Assembly (NCBI RefSeq): GCF_001676025.1
Contig: NZ_LZFW01000015.1
Coordinates: 1 to 56,526, forward strand
Direction: 5' to 3'
DNA from: Vibrio sp. UCD-FRSSP16_30
Lineage (GTDB): Bacteria > Pseudomonadota > Gammaproteobacteria > Enterobacterales > Vibrionaceae
Length of the DNA: 56,526 nucleotides
Positions 38,701-47,979 of this stretch are shown in pieces (within the stretch, counting starts at the first letter, position 1; each line of letters starts with the position of its first letter). The notes below the pieces were generated by a model that was not told the DNA's origin, made no database searches, and was given only the letters and a program-made list of their open reading frames with translations. The translations under genes and the position numbers were made by a program.

Positions 38701-38981
38701 GCTTTTGGGTGATTGTTAGCCACAGCATGTAACCAACGAATCAAGTGTGACTTACCGCTACCTGACTCCCCAACGAGAGGGATTATATTGTGGTTAGCCA
38801 ACAAATGACCTAACAAATCCTGCTGACTTTTTACCACTGGGTCCTTTGTACTGTAACGAATCGCAACTAAGTTCATTGGATGGTGGACTGAAAGGAGCAA
38901 TTTGTCACTCAATCGCTCTGCCTCACTCAGGATGCAATTTTCGATATTCTCGAGACTTGGCCAGTATGCTTGTATGCTCAT
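35763..38981 (-). CDS. dpdH: DpdH, large P-loop ATPase
   Basis: 1072 aa. Walker A is GESGSGKS at residues 71-78. A Walker B-like segment LVVLVEDLAAISSIDD lies near 330-345, and the ATPase region extends to about residue 520. The long C-terminal part is helical and of unknown fold, with a Ser/Asn-rich linker near 625-650. No nuclease motif is apparent. AAA/STAND-like ATPases in defence operons often act as sensors or loaders. Here it is coupled to DpdG (ATGA overlap at 38978-38981) and DpdI. Confidence 0.82.
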   Translation of the reverse strand: MSIQAYWPSLENIENCILSEAERLSDKLLLSVHHPMNLVAIRYSTKDPVVKSQQDLLGHLLANHNIIPLVGESGSGKSHLIRWLHAVANNHPKAKQEQWHIIRIPKNASLSQVLEIILRDLEGDIFDNARDQIGKVANSMDHETTTSLMFAHIVEAFREIPGRLEKQHQALQSEGKMTKEKGEQFMAEMSFAGELQHFFDDPHIKAIFSGKNTAVRSRVARLIEIRSYAELLDDNFQVVDEDFKFSSGDEISTQLGARARRAYANLQLESDAAKRQMAAEMTNKAIERACKLMFNRLFQFSTGNFQDLFKEIRRYLLKQNRTLVVLVEDLAAISSIDDVLIESLLEQDKDDGVQVLCPMKSVIATTDDLASYESHRNTIWTRTSLEWHLPTDQYVDKFPELKFSTEDVVDFCARYVNAARHGIQGIETLIDVEDAETGLMAWNIDLEESDLKVLDDFGYSKVSVSQGSTGKIGIPLFPYNRQAIAKLTQKHVFRGNNTRFNPRVVIQEVLLAILRDHRGRYSKNAYPSAWFEDQLREFRNDDTALLVERNFPHDKEQARRLIAFMSLYTDASTSADCFKQVSKRQALAFGLDSSLLPQEISLEATGRVIVVKRPVSREPLDGNTNKTAESQGSQNAQRSTEAKSKPNPNSSSDEVVTWVNQWFSGVSTLEQKPSNLLRLALYQMLEQQKAFTDYSLNSNSVWGKGKESLIQAMLKQNKLTLIKLPGSRTNPEQWKVNAFGDKELSNSTDSLVLKKQMTAILRFATLNKLDNNDKNTVRVGWSYPQGLEDYALYMQFAQKWVPNAMARCVKLAKQTAHNPLSEHVALATSMGFDVSGIDKALNQLVKTSSQVKSELPPPINPQHEAVFDKWLIEWDELRTKWLNTMLIGTNNAVHPVTFSNTFRQRDKVVRSTRELEPVIREVKTTSASLQEYLEGSETKDELQELLESLTISYKNVPAEMMPTYDVSKNTVRSRIKQLSEIVTSHTPKSVIALNRTQDDPVKLLNKISGDELDLWVKVLNDWKEISPKVNKNIREFNDKNGVNQIETYKKVIKDRLLSVEESLKKLGATHES

Positions 38982-39976
38982 TTGTGCTGCACCTTGTTGT
39001 ATCTAATGTGAGTCACTTCTGTGATGGTTGTCATAGGTAATGTAAGCTCAAAACGCCGGTTACTATCCGAACGTGCTTCTAAACGAAGAACATTCGAAGA
39101 CTCCAAACGGAAAAGAGCATGGCTCATTGACGAAGATAGGCGAACGTTACCACCACTTGACACAAGTTCTGGTCTCTTGGTATTGAGGTACTGTGGTAAT
39201 TCATTTTGATATGCTCCGGTATCAAAGATGGGCAAAATACTGTTTAGGTCATCAAGAAATTCTTGTAGTGACAACTCAGTTGAGGATTCAAAAATACTAT
39301 CTAAGTGCCACTGTATAAACCTTGTAGGATCAGGTATAAAAGTTTCATTACCTATCGACTCTAGCAAACCTAGCATGTGCCCGAAGTTAATAACACCTAC
39401 GCCTTCGTTACTTCTGTTGTAGGTAATTTTTGCTGCATCCGGAATGACACTACTAACCATCAATTCATACGCATCATTAACTGTAAATGGCGTATGCTTT
39501 GCAAACGTTAAATCTTCTTGATACAAGAAAAAACACATAGATAACACAAATAGAGAAAAATCTTTAGATAACTCATCGTCTTTGAAATAATCGTTCAATG
39601 GAACAATCAACTCGCCATCTTTAACATATTGACTTGAGATAATATCTATAATTCTTTTGGGTAAATTTGAAGAGTTGCATAGAGGACTAACTGCGGAGTA
39701 TGCTCTTTCCTCCTCAGAAACAAACACTCCCCACAAACCGTACTTCCCCCAAAAAGATAGAGATTCCCGCATTTTTTTCTGAGCATTCTGATTTACTTTA
39801 AACTCACCTTCTGAATCCTCTTTCAAATAAAGTGCGTCCGGCATTGCAGAGCCTAACAATTTTGATTCAGGTATTTTTGTTTCACTATTTTTTATTTTTT
39901 TTCTGTTCAGCAGTTCATCGATGAGTTGTAATGTCGATATATGACTGCCTGGGTGTGCGTTGTTTATAATTGCCAT
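38978..39976 (-). CDS. dpdG: DpdG, protein of unknown function
   Basis: 332 aa, named by its place between the RecQ-like and ATPase genes as in known dpd clusters. No catalytic motif is visible. The C-terminal 90 residues (NVRLSSSMSHALFRLESSNVLRL...RRFELTLPM) have the look of a winged-helix DNA-binding domain, which is tentative. DpdG was reported among the genes needed for the restriction-like phenotype in Salmonella. Five bases separate it from dpdF. Confidence 0.75.
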   Translation of the reverse strand: MAIINNAHPGSHISTLQLIDELLNRKKIKNSETKIPESKLLGSAMPDALYLKEDSEGEFKVNQNAQKKMRESLSFWGKYGLWGVFVSEEERAYSAVSPLCNSSNLPKRIIDIISSQYVKDGELIVPLNDYFKDDELSKDFSLFVLSMCFFLYQEDLTFAKHTPFTVNDAYELMVSSVIPDAAKITYNRSNEGVGVINFGHMLGLLESIGNETFIPDPTRFIQWHLDSIFESSTELSLQEFLDDLNSILPIFDTGAYQNELPQYLNTKRPELVSSGGNVRLSSSMSHALFRLESSNVLRLEARSDSNRRFELTLPMTTITEVTHIRYNKVQHK

Positions 39977-39981
39977 AATTA

Positions 39982-42390
39982 TTAATTAACCAAAGTAGTT
40001 ATATTCTTAATATTATTGCTGGACTCCCACCATTTTCTGTGAGTGTTTAGCGGATCTTTTAATTCTGAGTTCCCAAAATAATAATTAGGAAATTTTTCCA
40101 TAAACGTAAGGGGGATATTTAAAGTTGAGTGTATGGTCAATTCATCCTGTACGATGAATTTTCGGTACTCATAGACCAACTGTTCGCTTTCATCGTAAGT
40201 ACTAAATGTCATATGAAACCATATCTTATTTGTGAAATTATCTAGATAAGGTTTTGACTGTTGTAAAAACTTCTCACTACAGACAAGGGTTGTAACTTCA
40301 CCTTCATTCACTTTTTGTTTGAATATGTTTATTAGAAGTTCGACAGAGTTTTGTGTTGGCTCAAAATAAAACTGATGAAGGTTGTTCAAATTATCAGTAG
40401 GTTGAGAAACTGAATAAACATCACCAACCAACGTCTTACTATTAACTCTATCGTTTTCAACATCGCTTCTACCACATACTTTCAAAGGCATGAAGTTGTC
40501 CAGTCTAAAACTTTCCTGCAAGATTTCTCCTAAAGGTCTCTTGTCAGTGGCCCACTCGAGCAATAATTCACCACGTTTATTGAGCACTCTGCTTTCTTGA
40601 ACTCGATGAGCATTGACCTGCTCTTCCCATGTAGACTTGATTACATGTCTATCTTGGAGCACTTCTACAAACACTTTGTTTGTAAAGTTAGACCAGAAGT
40701 TAGCCCAACACTCTTCACTATCAGGCACTAGAGAAGCATCTGGGTATGATAAACGAACCAAACCTGCTCTTTGCATCAATAGTAGTGTTTTCCAGTTCCA
40801 TGTTGCGTTAGCATCTGAATTCCTCTCTATATGATTTGCTTGAGTGTTTACCTTTATCTCGAATAGGTTATCAGTTACCTCAGAACGCTGCTTCCACATT
40901 GAGTTCCAACGTTCAAACCCAAGTTCGATGCCTATTGTATTGCTACGACTTCGATTGATAAGTTGGCCACGGTGGTAAATCAGTTCACAGTAAGAAGCCT
41001 TGCCGTCACGGCCACTTCGGCCGATTTCTTGATAGTACCCATCGATATTCTGACTAAGCCCGGCATGCAGTACCGTTCTTACATCTCCTTTATCCATACC
41101 AACGCCAAAAGCTGTTGTAGCAACTATGATATCTAGAGCATTAGCATCCCATTTTTCGATAATATCCGATCGTTGGGTGTCTCCTGTATCACCAGTGAAC
41201 AATCGAACTCTACTCACGCCTTGTGACGCCAGTTGATGGTAGATATCAGAGCATTCTTGCTTGGTGGACGCGTACACAATTAAAGGTTTTGGCGAACTAA
41301 GTGCCTTATTTACTACCGTTGGAATATAGTCTTCAAATGAAACCATTTGCTTTAGGCAAATCGGTTCCGGGCGCAAGAATGCACCATTAATCAGAGTAGG
41401 TTTAGTTTGAGCATCGCCAAATAATGAGCGTATGGTGATTAATGACTGATCTGTGAATGTAGCTGAAAGAAAAACTTTCCGAAAACAACCGCCTTTGTTT
41501 TTCAGAGACTCGAGCAGTGCACCAAGTTTCTGGAATTCAGGCCTAAAGTCATCGCCCCAAGTGTCAATAAGGTGCGCTTCATCAAACACAACGTTCTTTA
41601 ATATTTTTGATTCAGCTGCTTTGAATAAAGTAGGAAGTATCCCACTCACCATAGATTCCGGTGAAACAAACAACACACGTTGCTTTCCAGACAATATATC
41701 CGACTTGATCTGTGCTTTCACGTCTTGACTCAGTTCACCTCGCCAAGCATATTCCGCACAAGGTTGATAACCCATTCTAGAAATAGACGCTTTCATACGT
41801 TTAGCCTGATCAAGAGCCAACGCAGTGGTAGGAATGACCACTACCGTTAGATCATCCGCGCGACTAAAACCGGTGAGTGTTTCCGTGACTAGCGTTTTTC
41901 CGCAACCCGTAGGTAGATTGACTATTACCGTAGCATCTGGCTTTGATACTAGAGTCAAACGGACAGCCTCTCGCTGCGCTACAGTTGTGTAAGTATTAAA
42001 CGGCAAGTTAAGTTTGGCCAATATAGGGTCATGTAACGGTTGCTCTGAATAACGCTTAACCACCTGTTTGTAAACGGGACAGATGTATTTGCTGACGGTA
42101 TCAGTCTGCAAACCTACTGAATCAGAAATTGAATCAAACTTTAAGCCCACGCCAATTCCAGTTGTAAACTCTTCTTGAGTCGGTCTTTTGCCCAATCTCA
42201 ATCGAGCGTTATCTAAATCTTTTTCTGTAGACAACAAGTCCTTGGTCAAATACCAGAACTCCGTAAGCGTTAACTCCGGAGAATCGAGTGCCTGCAGAAA
42301 ACGACTTTTAAATTGAGAGTCAAAGAAAAACTCAGCTTCTGATTTGAGTTGCTTTATCATATTGTTTGGATAGAATTCACAAAATTTCAT
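39982..42390 (-). CDS. dpdF: DpdF, RecQ-like DEAH helicase
   Basis: 802 aa. Walker A is LPTGCGKT at 159-166 and DEAH is at 270-273. The SAT motif (FLSATFT) and RecQ-like helicase C-terminal motifs follow (DIIVATTAFGVGMDKGDVRT, then YYQEIGRSGRDGKASYCELIY). About 130 N-terminal residues precede the helicase core and about 300 follow it. It lacks an obvious RQC zinc-binding domain. Likely a 3'-5' DNA translocase in the restriction arm. The gene begins 3 bp after dpdE. Confidence 0.87.
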   Translation of the reverse strand: MKFCEFYPNNMIKQLKSEAEFFFDSQFKSRFLQALDSPELTLTEFWYLTKDLLSTEKDLDNARLRLGKRPTQEEFTTGIGVGLKFDSISDSVGLQTDTVSKYICPVYKQVVKRYSEQPLHDPILAKLNLPFNTYTTVAQREAVRLTLVSKPDATVIVNLPTGCGKTLVTETLTGFSRADDLTVVVIPTTALALDQAKRMKASISRMGYQPCAEYAWRGELSQDVKAQIKSDILSGKQRVLFVSPESMVSGILPTLFKAAESKILKNVVFDEAHLIDTWGDDFRPEFQKLGALLESLKNKGGCFRKVFLSATFTDQSLITIRSLFGDAQTKPTLINGAFLRPEPICLKQMVSFEDYIPTVVNKALSSPKPLIVYASTKQECSDIYHQLASQGVSRVRLFTGDTGDTQRSDIIEKWDANALDIIVATTAFGVGMDKGDVRTVLHAGLSQNIDGYYQEIGRSGRDGKASYCELIYHRGQLINRSRSNTIGIELGFERWNSMWKQRSEVTDNLFEIKVNTQANHIERNSDANATWNWKTLLLMQRAGLVRLSYPDASLVPDSEECWANFWSNFTNKVFVEVLQDRHVIKSTWEEQVNAHRVQESRVLNKRGELLLEWATDKRPLGEILQESFRLDNFMPLKVCGRSDVENDRVNSKTLVGDVYSVSQPTDNLNNLHQFYFEPTQNSVELLINIFKQKVNEGEVTTLVCSEKFLQQSKPYLDNFTNKIWFHMTFSTYDESEQLVYEYRKFIVQDELTIHSTLNIPLTFMEKFPNYYFGNSELKDPLNTHRKWWESSNNIKNITTLVN

Positions 42391-42392
42391 AT

Positions 42393-45300
42393 CTAGGCAC
42401 CAATTAACAATACATACTTCACTGTAAGCAAATTAGCTTTAGGTATTACGTGCGTGAGTTCATTTTGTTGCATGAATTGCTCAACAGCAAGCTCACGACT
42501 TTTCGCAAGTGCAAGTTCTAATGCACTGTTAAATCGGTTTTTACTAACTAGAGGTTCAACCAACTGCCATACATCCGTATTACTGTCATCGGCTTGTATC
42601 GTAATATTGGTATCTTGATATGGAACCTTGTTTCCACTGATATCCACTTGCGCACTGTTGGAACTATAAGTTGCATTTATTAGTGTCGCCATATTAGTTG
42701 GAGTAGGCTCACCGTTTTCTCCAAATACGTTTTGGAAAACGACTGGTGGATGCACTGCATCTACGTTGATTTGCTTAGATGCAGAATCAGCCTCTCCTTC
42801 CACCAACCACTGGGGTATAAAAAACAGTGTAGGTTCTTGCTTAATCGGGACTTTGCGAATGATTGCGCTACAGTTTCCTAACGTAGACTGACGCGAAACA
42901 TCTGCGATAGCGTCAACAAACGGTTGCCCATATCGAAGTGGATAGCTACCATTCCTCACACTATTTATCCTAGATACCGACAGTTCTTGAGTTACCGGAG
43001 ATATATAATCCGATGCCTCGATATCTAACCCTACAATACATTTATCGATCAAGGTCGAAGAGCGCATTTTTGTTGAGCCTGATGAATACTTAAAACGGTA
43101 TAGGTCGTTGCTTTCGCCATGTTGACGTCTGAATAACATCCCCTCTTTGATCCAATTAATGAGCGCAGATGACTCTTCAAATGCTTCGTCATCCTCACGC
43201 ATTTGCGTGAGTAACTTTTCTGCCTCTTCTGCATCAATATCGACCGTTGCGAGTTTCGCAATGATATCTAAGTGGTTGTAGGTACTTTCGGTTTTATCTC
43301 TAAGCTTTTCTTCTGCTTCTTTTAGTGCCAAATAGCCTTCTTGCAAGACAGCAGGCCAGATTTCTTTCTCTAGCAACTTATCAATCTCGTCTTGAATATT
43401 TGCTCTGTAATGAGAGAAGCAACCAACTCCTCCCATCAAAGATTGGATCCACTTGCTGTAGAAAGAACTTCTCGCTGTAACGAGAATTATAGTGTCGATA
43501 GGGTTTACACCTGTCGACAAAGCACTATATCGGTTTAAGCGACCGTTGCGCTGCTCAATTCGACTGATTGACATTGGCATGCTGTAGTGTATTGCCAGTC
43601 GGTTTTGTCCTTGGAGGTTAAGTCCATCTTCTCCTCGTTCGTCACATATCAACACTCTAGTAAGTTCATCAGAATTAAACTCCGGAGTTACGCCCTGCTG
43701 ATGACGTTCAACAACAACGTCTACCTTCTCAGATAAATACTGATATGCATTGTCTGCAGTTAGACGGTCGCCACAAAAAACAACTGCTTTGCCTTCAGGC
43801 TTTGAAACTAGCCATGTTGACAAAGCATCACTCAACGCACGGTTTTTGGTCAATTGTTCGCTTTCAACTTGCTCCAACATGTGTTGCCAATGAGAGGTCT
43901 CAGCACTATCGATTGAAATTTCTTTTAGATAGTTCTCGATACTTGATGCAAAACTAATGGGACTAGTTAACAGTGCTTCAACCATTCGCTTAAACTGATT
44001 TAAATTCATTTGATTGAAATCGTCACTAGCCATCATTTCTGAACGATACTGCTCAAAATGTTCATCGAGATAAGCTTCATCTTTTGGAGCATCCCAAGTT
44101 ACAATTTGAACCGGGTTTAGGCCTGGGAATAGGTTTTCGATTTCACAAACCTCATTTGGAACCAACCCTGTAGCCCTAGAAGTACGAATCATTCTGTAAT
44201 CAAAAAGGTACTTGTTGTTTAAGTATTCCGATAGTTGCTTAATCAACGACTCACGAGCATCTGGATCTTTGTCCATGGCAAACATATTGACCTGGGGCAT
44301 AAGTGCTTGAACTAATTCCTCCAGAGTAGGATCTTCGATATCCAAATTCAGCAAATCATTTAATGAAGTGTAAAGAAGGTAATCTTCATTTTCTGGCACG
44401 AAAATACGGCTTAACTCTCGGATTCTGCCCTGAAGTGGAAGCAATTTGTTAAACAGATCTATAGTCCTATCCGTCAGTGGAAAGTTCTCAGCGTTGAGTA
44501 AGTGAAGCAACGCAAGATACGCAGAACGGTGCCCCGCCATTGGAGTACCTGTCAATAACAGGGTTATTTCCGACTGATTTGTAAGTGCTGAGATAGCACT
44601 AAATAGTTCGCTTTCCATCCAATTTTCATTGAATGGATAACTTGAGATCTGATGTACTTCATCGATTACTACCATGGTAGGTGAATGCTCATATGTCAGA
44701 GCTTGGCTAAACGAGAGAATATCGATATTTGGTTCATCGTTATCTTCGTCTGTGTTTAATAGTGCACCTAGATGGAAACGATCGGAAAGTTCTTGTTCCC
44801 ATTGCTTAGTAAGAGAGTCAGGCACCAATACCAATACTTTTGAATCTCGACCCTTTTCAAGTACATGCTGGCGAATGATAAACCCAGCTTCAATAGTCTT
44901 CCCAAGGCCAACTTCATCACAAAGTAAGTATTTTTTTTCAGTATCTTTAAGTACTTCGTAAACCGCTGCTAACTGATGCTTTTCCAACTCTACGGAGCTT
45001 GACAGCAATGCCGATATTGAACGACAAGAACGACGTTGAGCGTAATATTCTGAGTAAAAATCAGACAGTAAGTTACATAGAAACGGTGACGAGGTTCCCT
45101 GACCTTTCAAAAACTCTTCTGCATCAAATTGTTCTTTGGGATAAGCATTGGGTACATATAATTCGGAAAAATTATAGGCATCTTTCATTTTTCTTGAAAA
45201 AACAACCAGTGCCTGATCTCCCGGTCTTTCTCCTTGATAATAACCCATTTTCCAGGAGTGTGTGCCCGGAAACTGAACATACACTTCCGTATTTAAACCT

Positions 45301-45482
45301 AGAGAGGTAACAGATTGCAGTTCTGTAGCAGGGACATTAACACTGTTCGCCAAAGGTTTAATAGGAGAAGCAAAAAAACCTACTTCTGCAGATAATGTTT
45401 CCTTATTTATCGAAATTATCTTACCAATCCCGGTAAAAGCACTATTACTTTTAACTAGTGAACCCACTCGAACAGATGACAT
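42393..45482 (-). CDS. dpdE: DpdE, SNF2-family helicase/translocase
   Basis: 1029 aa, first gene of the restriction operon. The motor core holds DEVGLGKT at 189-196, DEVH at 274-277, LLLTGTPMAG (motif III) and the SNF2-type C-terminal motifs VLICDERGEDGLNLQG and RIEQRNGRLNRY. About 160 N-terminal residues include an SH3-like beta segment (VRVGSLVKSNSAFTGIGKII) often seen before such helicases (RapA/DISARM DrmD style). It is probably a DNA translocase driving target discrimination or cleavage. It stands downstream of a 504-bp gap that must hold the operon promoter. Confidence 0.87.
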   Translation of the reverse strand: MSSVRVGSLVKSNSAFTGIGKIISINKETLSAEVGFFASPIKPLANSVNVPATELQSVTSLGLNTEVYVQFPGTHSWKMGYYQGERPGDQALVVFSRKMKDAYNFSELYVPNAYPKEQFDAEEFLKGQGTSSPFLCNLLSDFYSEYYAQRRSCRSISALLSSSVELEKHQLAAVYEVLKDTEKKYLLCDEVGLGKTIEAGFIIRQHVLEKGRDSKVLVLVPDSLTKQWEQELSDRFHLGALLNTDEDNDEPNIDILSFSQALTYEHSPTMVVIDEVHQISSYPFNENWMESELFSAISALTNQSEITLLLTGTPMAGHRSAYLALLHLLNAENFPLTDRTIDLFNKLLPLQGRIRELSRIFVPENEDYLLYTSLNDLLNLDIEDPTLEELVQALMPQVNMFAMDKDPDARESLIKQLSEYLNNKYLFDYRMIRTSRATGLVPNEVCEIENLFPGLNPVQIVTWDAPKDEAYLDEHFEQYRSEMMASDDFNQMNLNQFKRMVEALLTSPISFASSIENYLKEISIDSAETSHWQHMLEQVESEQLTKNRALSDALSTWLVSKPEGKAVVFCGDRLTADNAYQYLSEKVDVVVERHQQGVTPEFNSDELTRVLICDERGEDGLNLQGQNRLAIHYSMPMSISRIEQRNGRLNRYSALSTGVNPIDTIILVTARSSFYSKWIQSLMGGVGCFSHYRANIQDEIDKLLEKEIWPAVLQEGYLALKEAEEKLRDKTESTYNHLDIIAKLATVDIDAEEAEKLLTQMREDDEAFEESSALINWIKEGMLFRRQHGESNDLYRFKYSSGSTKMRSSTLIDKCIVGLDIEASDYISPVTQELSVSRINSVRNGSYPLRYGQPFVDAIADVSRQSTLGNCSAIIRKVPIKQEPTLFFIPQWLVEGEADSASKQINVDAVHPPVVFQNVFGENGEPTPTNMATLINATYSSNSAQVDISGNKVPYQDTNITIQADDSNTDVWQLVEPLVSKNRFNSALELALAKSRELAVEQFMQQNELTHVIPKANLLTVKYVLLIGA

Positions 45483-45986
45483 AAGTTACTCAACCATATA
45501 AAAACAAACAGAACCGCATTCTCAAAACTAAAATACGACATTTACTCACTTAAAAATTTGAACAATATCCGATATTTAATATTGCTCCACATTTAATATT
45601 GCTTCACATTGATACTAAGATTACATTCAACAGTCTAATCTGCATCACTATTTTACGCTTACCACTTCCCGCCAAACCATAAAATACAAATACGCAAAGA
45701 ATGGTAAAAGGAAATAGAGTGCAAAAAAGGTTTTAACATGCAGAGCAGCAAAAGTTCAACCTACTCACACATTCAAAACAAGAAGAGATACTAAGCATTA
45801 TAAAGACAAAAACTGTCTCCAATTATACATTGATCACATCCTATACACGTGGAATAAGCCTAACTCCCAAAAATAGCGAAAGAAAGGTCTACATAATGCG
45901 GGTAGATGAGTTGTTGGTTGGTTATTTTGAAGACTAGATATTAATACGGGTTAACTGTGACGTTAACCCTAGGATTCTTATTCTGC
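45483..45986. promoter_or_regulatory. 504-bp non-coding region between folE and the restriction operon
   Basis: No frame is supported. It holds two adjacent copies of an AATATTGCTYCACATT unit near 45576-45610 and much AT-rich sequence, then the perfect inverted repeat near folE listed separately. As the only large gap inside the gene block, it probably contains the promoter and control sites of dpdE-dpdK. Confidence 0.5.
45948..45969. terminator. Perfect inverted repeat at the end of the preQ0 operon
   Basis: GGGTTAAC (45948-45955) and GTTAACCC (45962-45969) flank 6 bp, just past the folE stop. It may end the dpdA-dpdB-queE-queC-folE transcript. The minus-strand T-run is weak, so it could instead be a protein-binding site. 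Confidence 0.45.
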
Positions 45987-46610
45987 TTAGAACTGAGACT
46001 TCTTGAATTGACCACCAGTTTTAACGGTAGTAGTACTGCTCGATGAATCTTTTACGCCTCTGCTTTTCACGCAATAATGCGTAGCCTCTAATTTCACGTA
46101 AACATCGTCAACCCCTAGCAGTGTTTTCATAGCTAAGAATATCTGTGCTGTGAGCCTTTCTTGGACCTGCGGTCGTTGAGCAAAAAAACCAACCAAACGA
46201 TTTATCTTCGATAACCCAATCACTTTGTCGTTTGGTATATATCCAACAGTGGCCATCCCATCAAATACAACTAAATGATGTTCACAGGTACTAGTGAAGG
46301 CGATGTCTTTAACAATGATTTCCTCATCAACATACATTTTGTTTTCAATAGTCGTAATCTTTGGAAAGTTCGCGTAGTCCAAGCCCGAAAATATCTCTTC
46401 AACAAACATTTTCGCAATCCGATTAGGGGTCTCTCGCAAACTATCATCGGTTAAATCTAGCGATAGTGCTTTAAGGATAGTCGTTGTGGCATTTTGAATA
46501 ATACGGTGCTTTTCTTCTTGAAGAATGACGTCGTCAGACATCGGAGTTTCAAGTCCGTGCTCAAGCAAAGCGTGCTTTACTAAGTATGCCTCATGGCTAA
46601 TTTCGCTCAT
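45987..46610 (-). CDS. folE: GTP cyclohydrolase I
   Basis: 207 aa. Converts GTP to 7,8-dihydroneopterin triphosphate, the first step to preQ0. Zinc and catalytic residues are present: Cys109 and His112 in [13 protein letters not shown], and Cys180 in [13 protein letters not shown]. Its place next to queC and queE shows that it feeds 7-deazaguanine rather than folate synthesis. It starts 2 bp after the queC stop and is the last gene of the minus-strand dpdA-dpdB-queE-queC-folE operon. Confidence 0.95.
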   Translation of the reverse strand: MSEISHEAYLVKHALLEHGLETPMSDDVILQEEKHRIIQNATTTILKALSLDLTDDSLRETPNRIAKMFVEEIFSGLDYANFPKITTIENKMYVDEEIIVKDIAFTSTCEHHLVVFDGMATVGYIPNDKVIGLSKINRLVGFFAQRPQVQERLTAQIFLAMKTLLGVDDVYVKLEATHYCVKSRGVKDSSSSTTTVKTGGQFKKSQF

Positions 46611-46612
46611 TT

Positions 46613-47305
46613 CTATATTACACCTTTCTGCTTAATTTGAGACTGATACGCTGACTGACTACCTATATAGTCACTTAACCCTGCACTTCTCAACGAGCAT
46701 GATGGGCAGTCACCGCACCCTTCCCCAATAACTCCGTTATAACAAGTCAGTGTTTTTTCAAAGATAAATTGAAGTGAATCATAAGAATCGGCTAGAGCCC
46801 ATGTTTCAGCCTTATTCAACCACATCAAGGGAGTTTGTATCTCCAACTCATAGTCCATTCCTTTACATAATGAGTCATTCATGGCTTTTATAAAATCATT
46901 TCGACAATCGGGATACCCTGAAAAGTCGGTTTCACAAACACCTGTAATCAGAGTCTTTGCGCCAACTTGATATGCATAAATTCCAGCTAAAGTTAAGAAC
47001 AGGATATTCCTTCCTGGTACAAATGAATTGGGAAGGCCATTCTCTTGGAGTTCATGTGAGACCTGAATGTCTTCGCGGGTCAGTGAACTTATTGCAAGTT
47101 CATTTAATAATCCTACATCTAACACTTTATGACTAACGACATTTAATTCTTTAGCTATAGACTTTGCAACTTCAATCTCAGCTCTATGGCGTTGACCGTA
47201 ATCAAAAGTGATCGCGTGAACTTCATCGAAGTGGTCTAGAGCTTGTATCAGACATGTAGTTGAATCCTGGCCACCACTAAAAACTACAACTGCTTTTGTT
47301 TTCAT
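46613..47305 (-). CDS. queC: 7-cyano-7-deazaguanine (preQ0) synthase
   Basis: About 230 aa. ATP-dependent conversion of 7-carboxy-7-deazaguanine to preQ0. The PP-loop is [13 protein letters not shown] at the N-terminus. A zinc site is formed by four cysteines in GCGDCPSCS and the earlier TCYNG. Two starts are possible: ATG 47311 lies on the ribosome site (TAGGGATG), so ATG 47305 (MKTKAVVVF) is preferred. preQ0 is the base that DpdA inserts into DNA. Confidence 0.95.
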   Translation of the reverse strand: MKTKAVVVFSGGQDSTTCLIQALDHFDEVHAITFDYGQRHRAEIEVAKSIAKELNVVSHKVLDVGLLNELAISSLTREDIQVSHELQENGLPNSFVPGRNILFLTLAGIYAYQVGAKTLITGVCETDFSGYPDCRNDFIKAMNDSLCKGMDYELEIQTPLMWLNKAETWALADSYDSLQFIFEKTLTCYNGVIGEGCGDCPSCSLRSAGLSDYIGSQSAYQSQIKQKGVI

Positions 47306-47313
47306 AATCATCC

Positions 47314-47979
47314 CTATGCAATATTCAAATACTTATGTGTTTGTATCGACAATCTCCAGTTGTTATCAATACAGGTCTGAATACATAATTCTGTTGCTCT
47401 TTTTTTTTGGCTGATCGGTTGCAAGGAAACAATAACATTTTCTCTAACGTCAAAACTGTTAAGTAAAGCTTTTAAATTATCGATATCCTTGTCTGTACCT
47501 ACTGGATGTTTAAGTTCATTCGCTCTAGCCATGGCTTGTGAGGAGATCTTCAGTCCACCACGCATATCAACCTTTGGAGAAACAGTTACCCATGTATCAT
47601 CAGTTGCTAAGATCTCGAAAGTACCGCTCGTCTCTATCTGGCAACTATAACCTTCTTTTTGCAATCTTTCTGTCAGATCTGTTAGATCATAAATACAGGG
47701 CTCCCCACCAGTGATGACCACATGCTTTGCAGAATAGTTATCCAACAGATAATTAACCAACTCTTGTTCAGAGTATTCGACCCAGAGATCATTTTCTTCT
47801 TTTTTATTCACTACAGAACTAAAGTCAATACTCTTGCTTGGATCTACTTCCCACGTATGCTTTGTATCACACCAAGCACAACCAACCGGGCAACCTTGCA
47901 GGCGTAAAAATACTGAGGGTAATCCTGTGTAGAAACCTTCACCTTGTATCGTCTCAAAAAACTCATTAATTTTTAACAA
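47314..47979 (-). CDS. queE: 7-carboxy-7-deazaguanine synthase (radical SAM)
   Basis: 221 aa. Radical SAM ring contraction of 6-carboxytetrahydropterin to CDG. The iron-sulfur cysteines are Cys30, Cys34 and Cys37 (GCPVGCAWC). The N-terminus [16 protein letters not shown] is typical of QueE. The only start consistent with family length is TTG at 47979. It has a strong GAGGAG ribosome site 6-7 bases upstream, inside the end of dpdB (14-bp overlap). A TTG start may keep QueE low relative to its neighbours (inference). Confidence 0.93.
   Translation of the reverse strand: MLKINEFFETIQGEGFYTGLPSVFLRLQGCPVGCAWCDTKHTWEVDPSKSIDFSSVVNKKEENDLWVEYSEQELVNYLLDNYSAKHVVITGGEPCIYDLTDLTERLQKEGYSCQIETSGTFEILATDDTWVTVSPKVDMRGGLKISSQAMARANELKHPVGTDKDIDNLKALLNSFDVRENVIVSLQPISQKKRATELCIQTCIDNNWRLSIQTHKYLNIA

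Noticed and set aside
45496..45525. Minus-strand TTGAGA-18 bp-TTATAT as a sigma-70 promoter of dpdE
   Set aside because: It would place the transcript start only a few bases before the dpdE ATG, leaving no ribosome site. Too AT-rich to be convincing.
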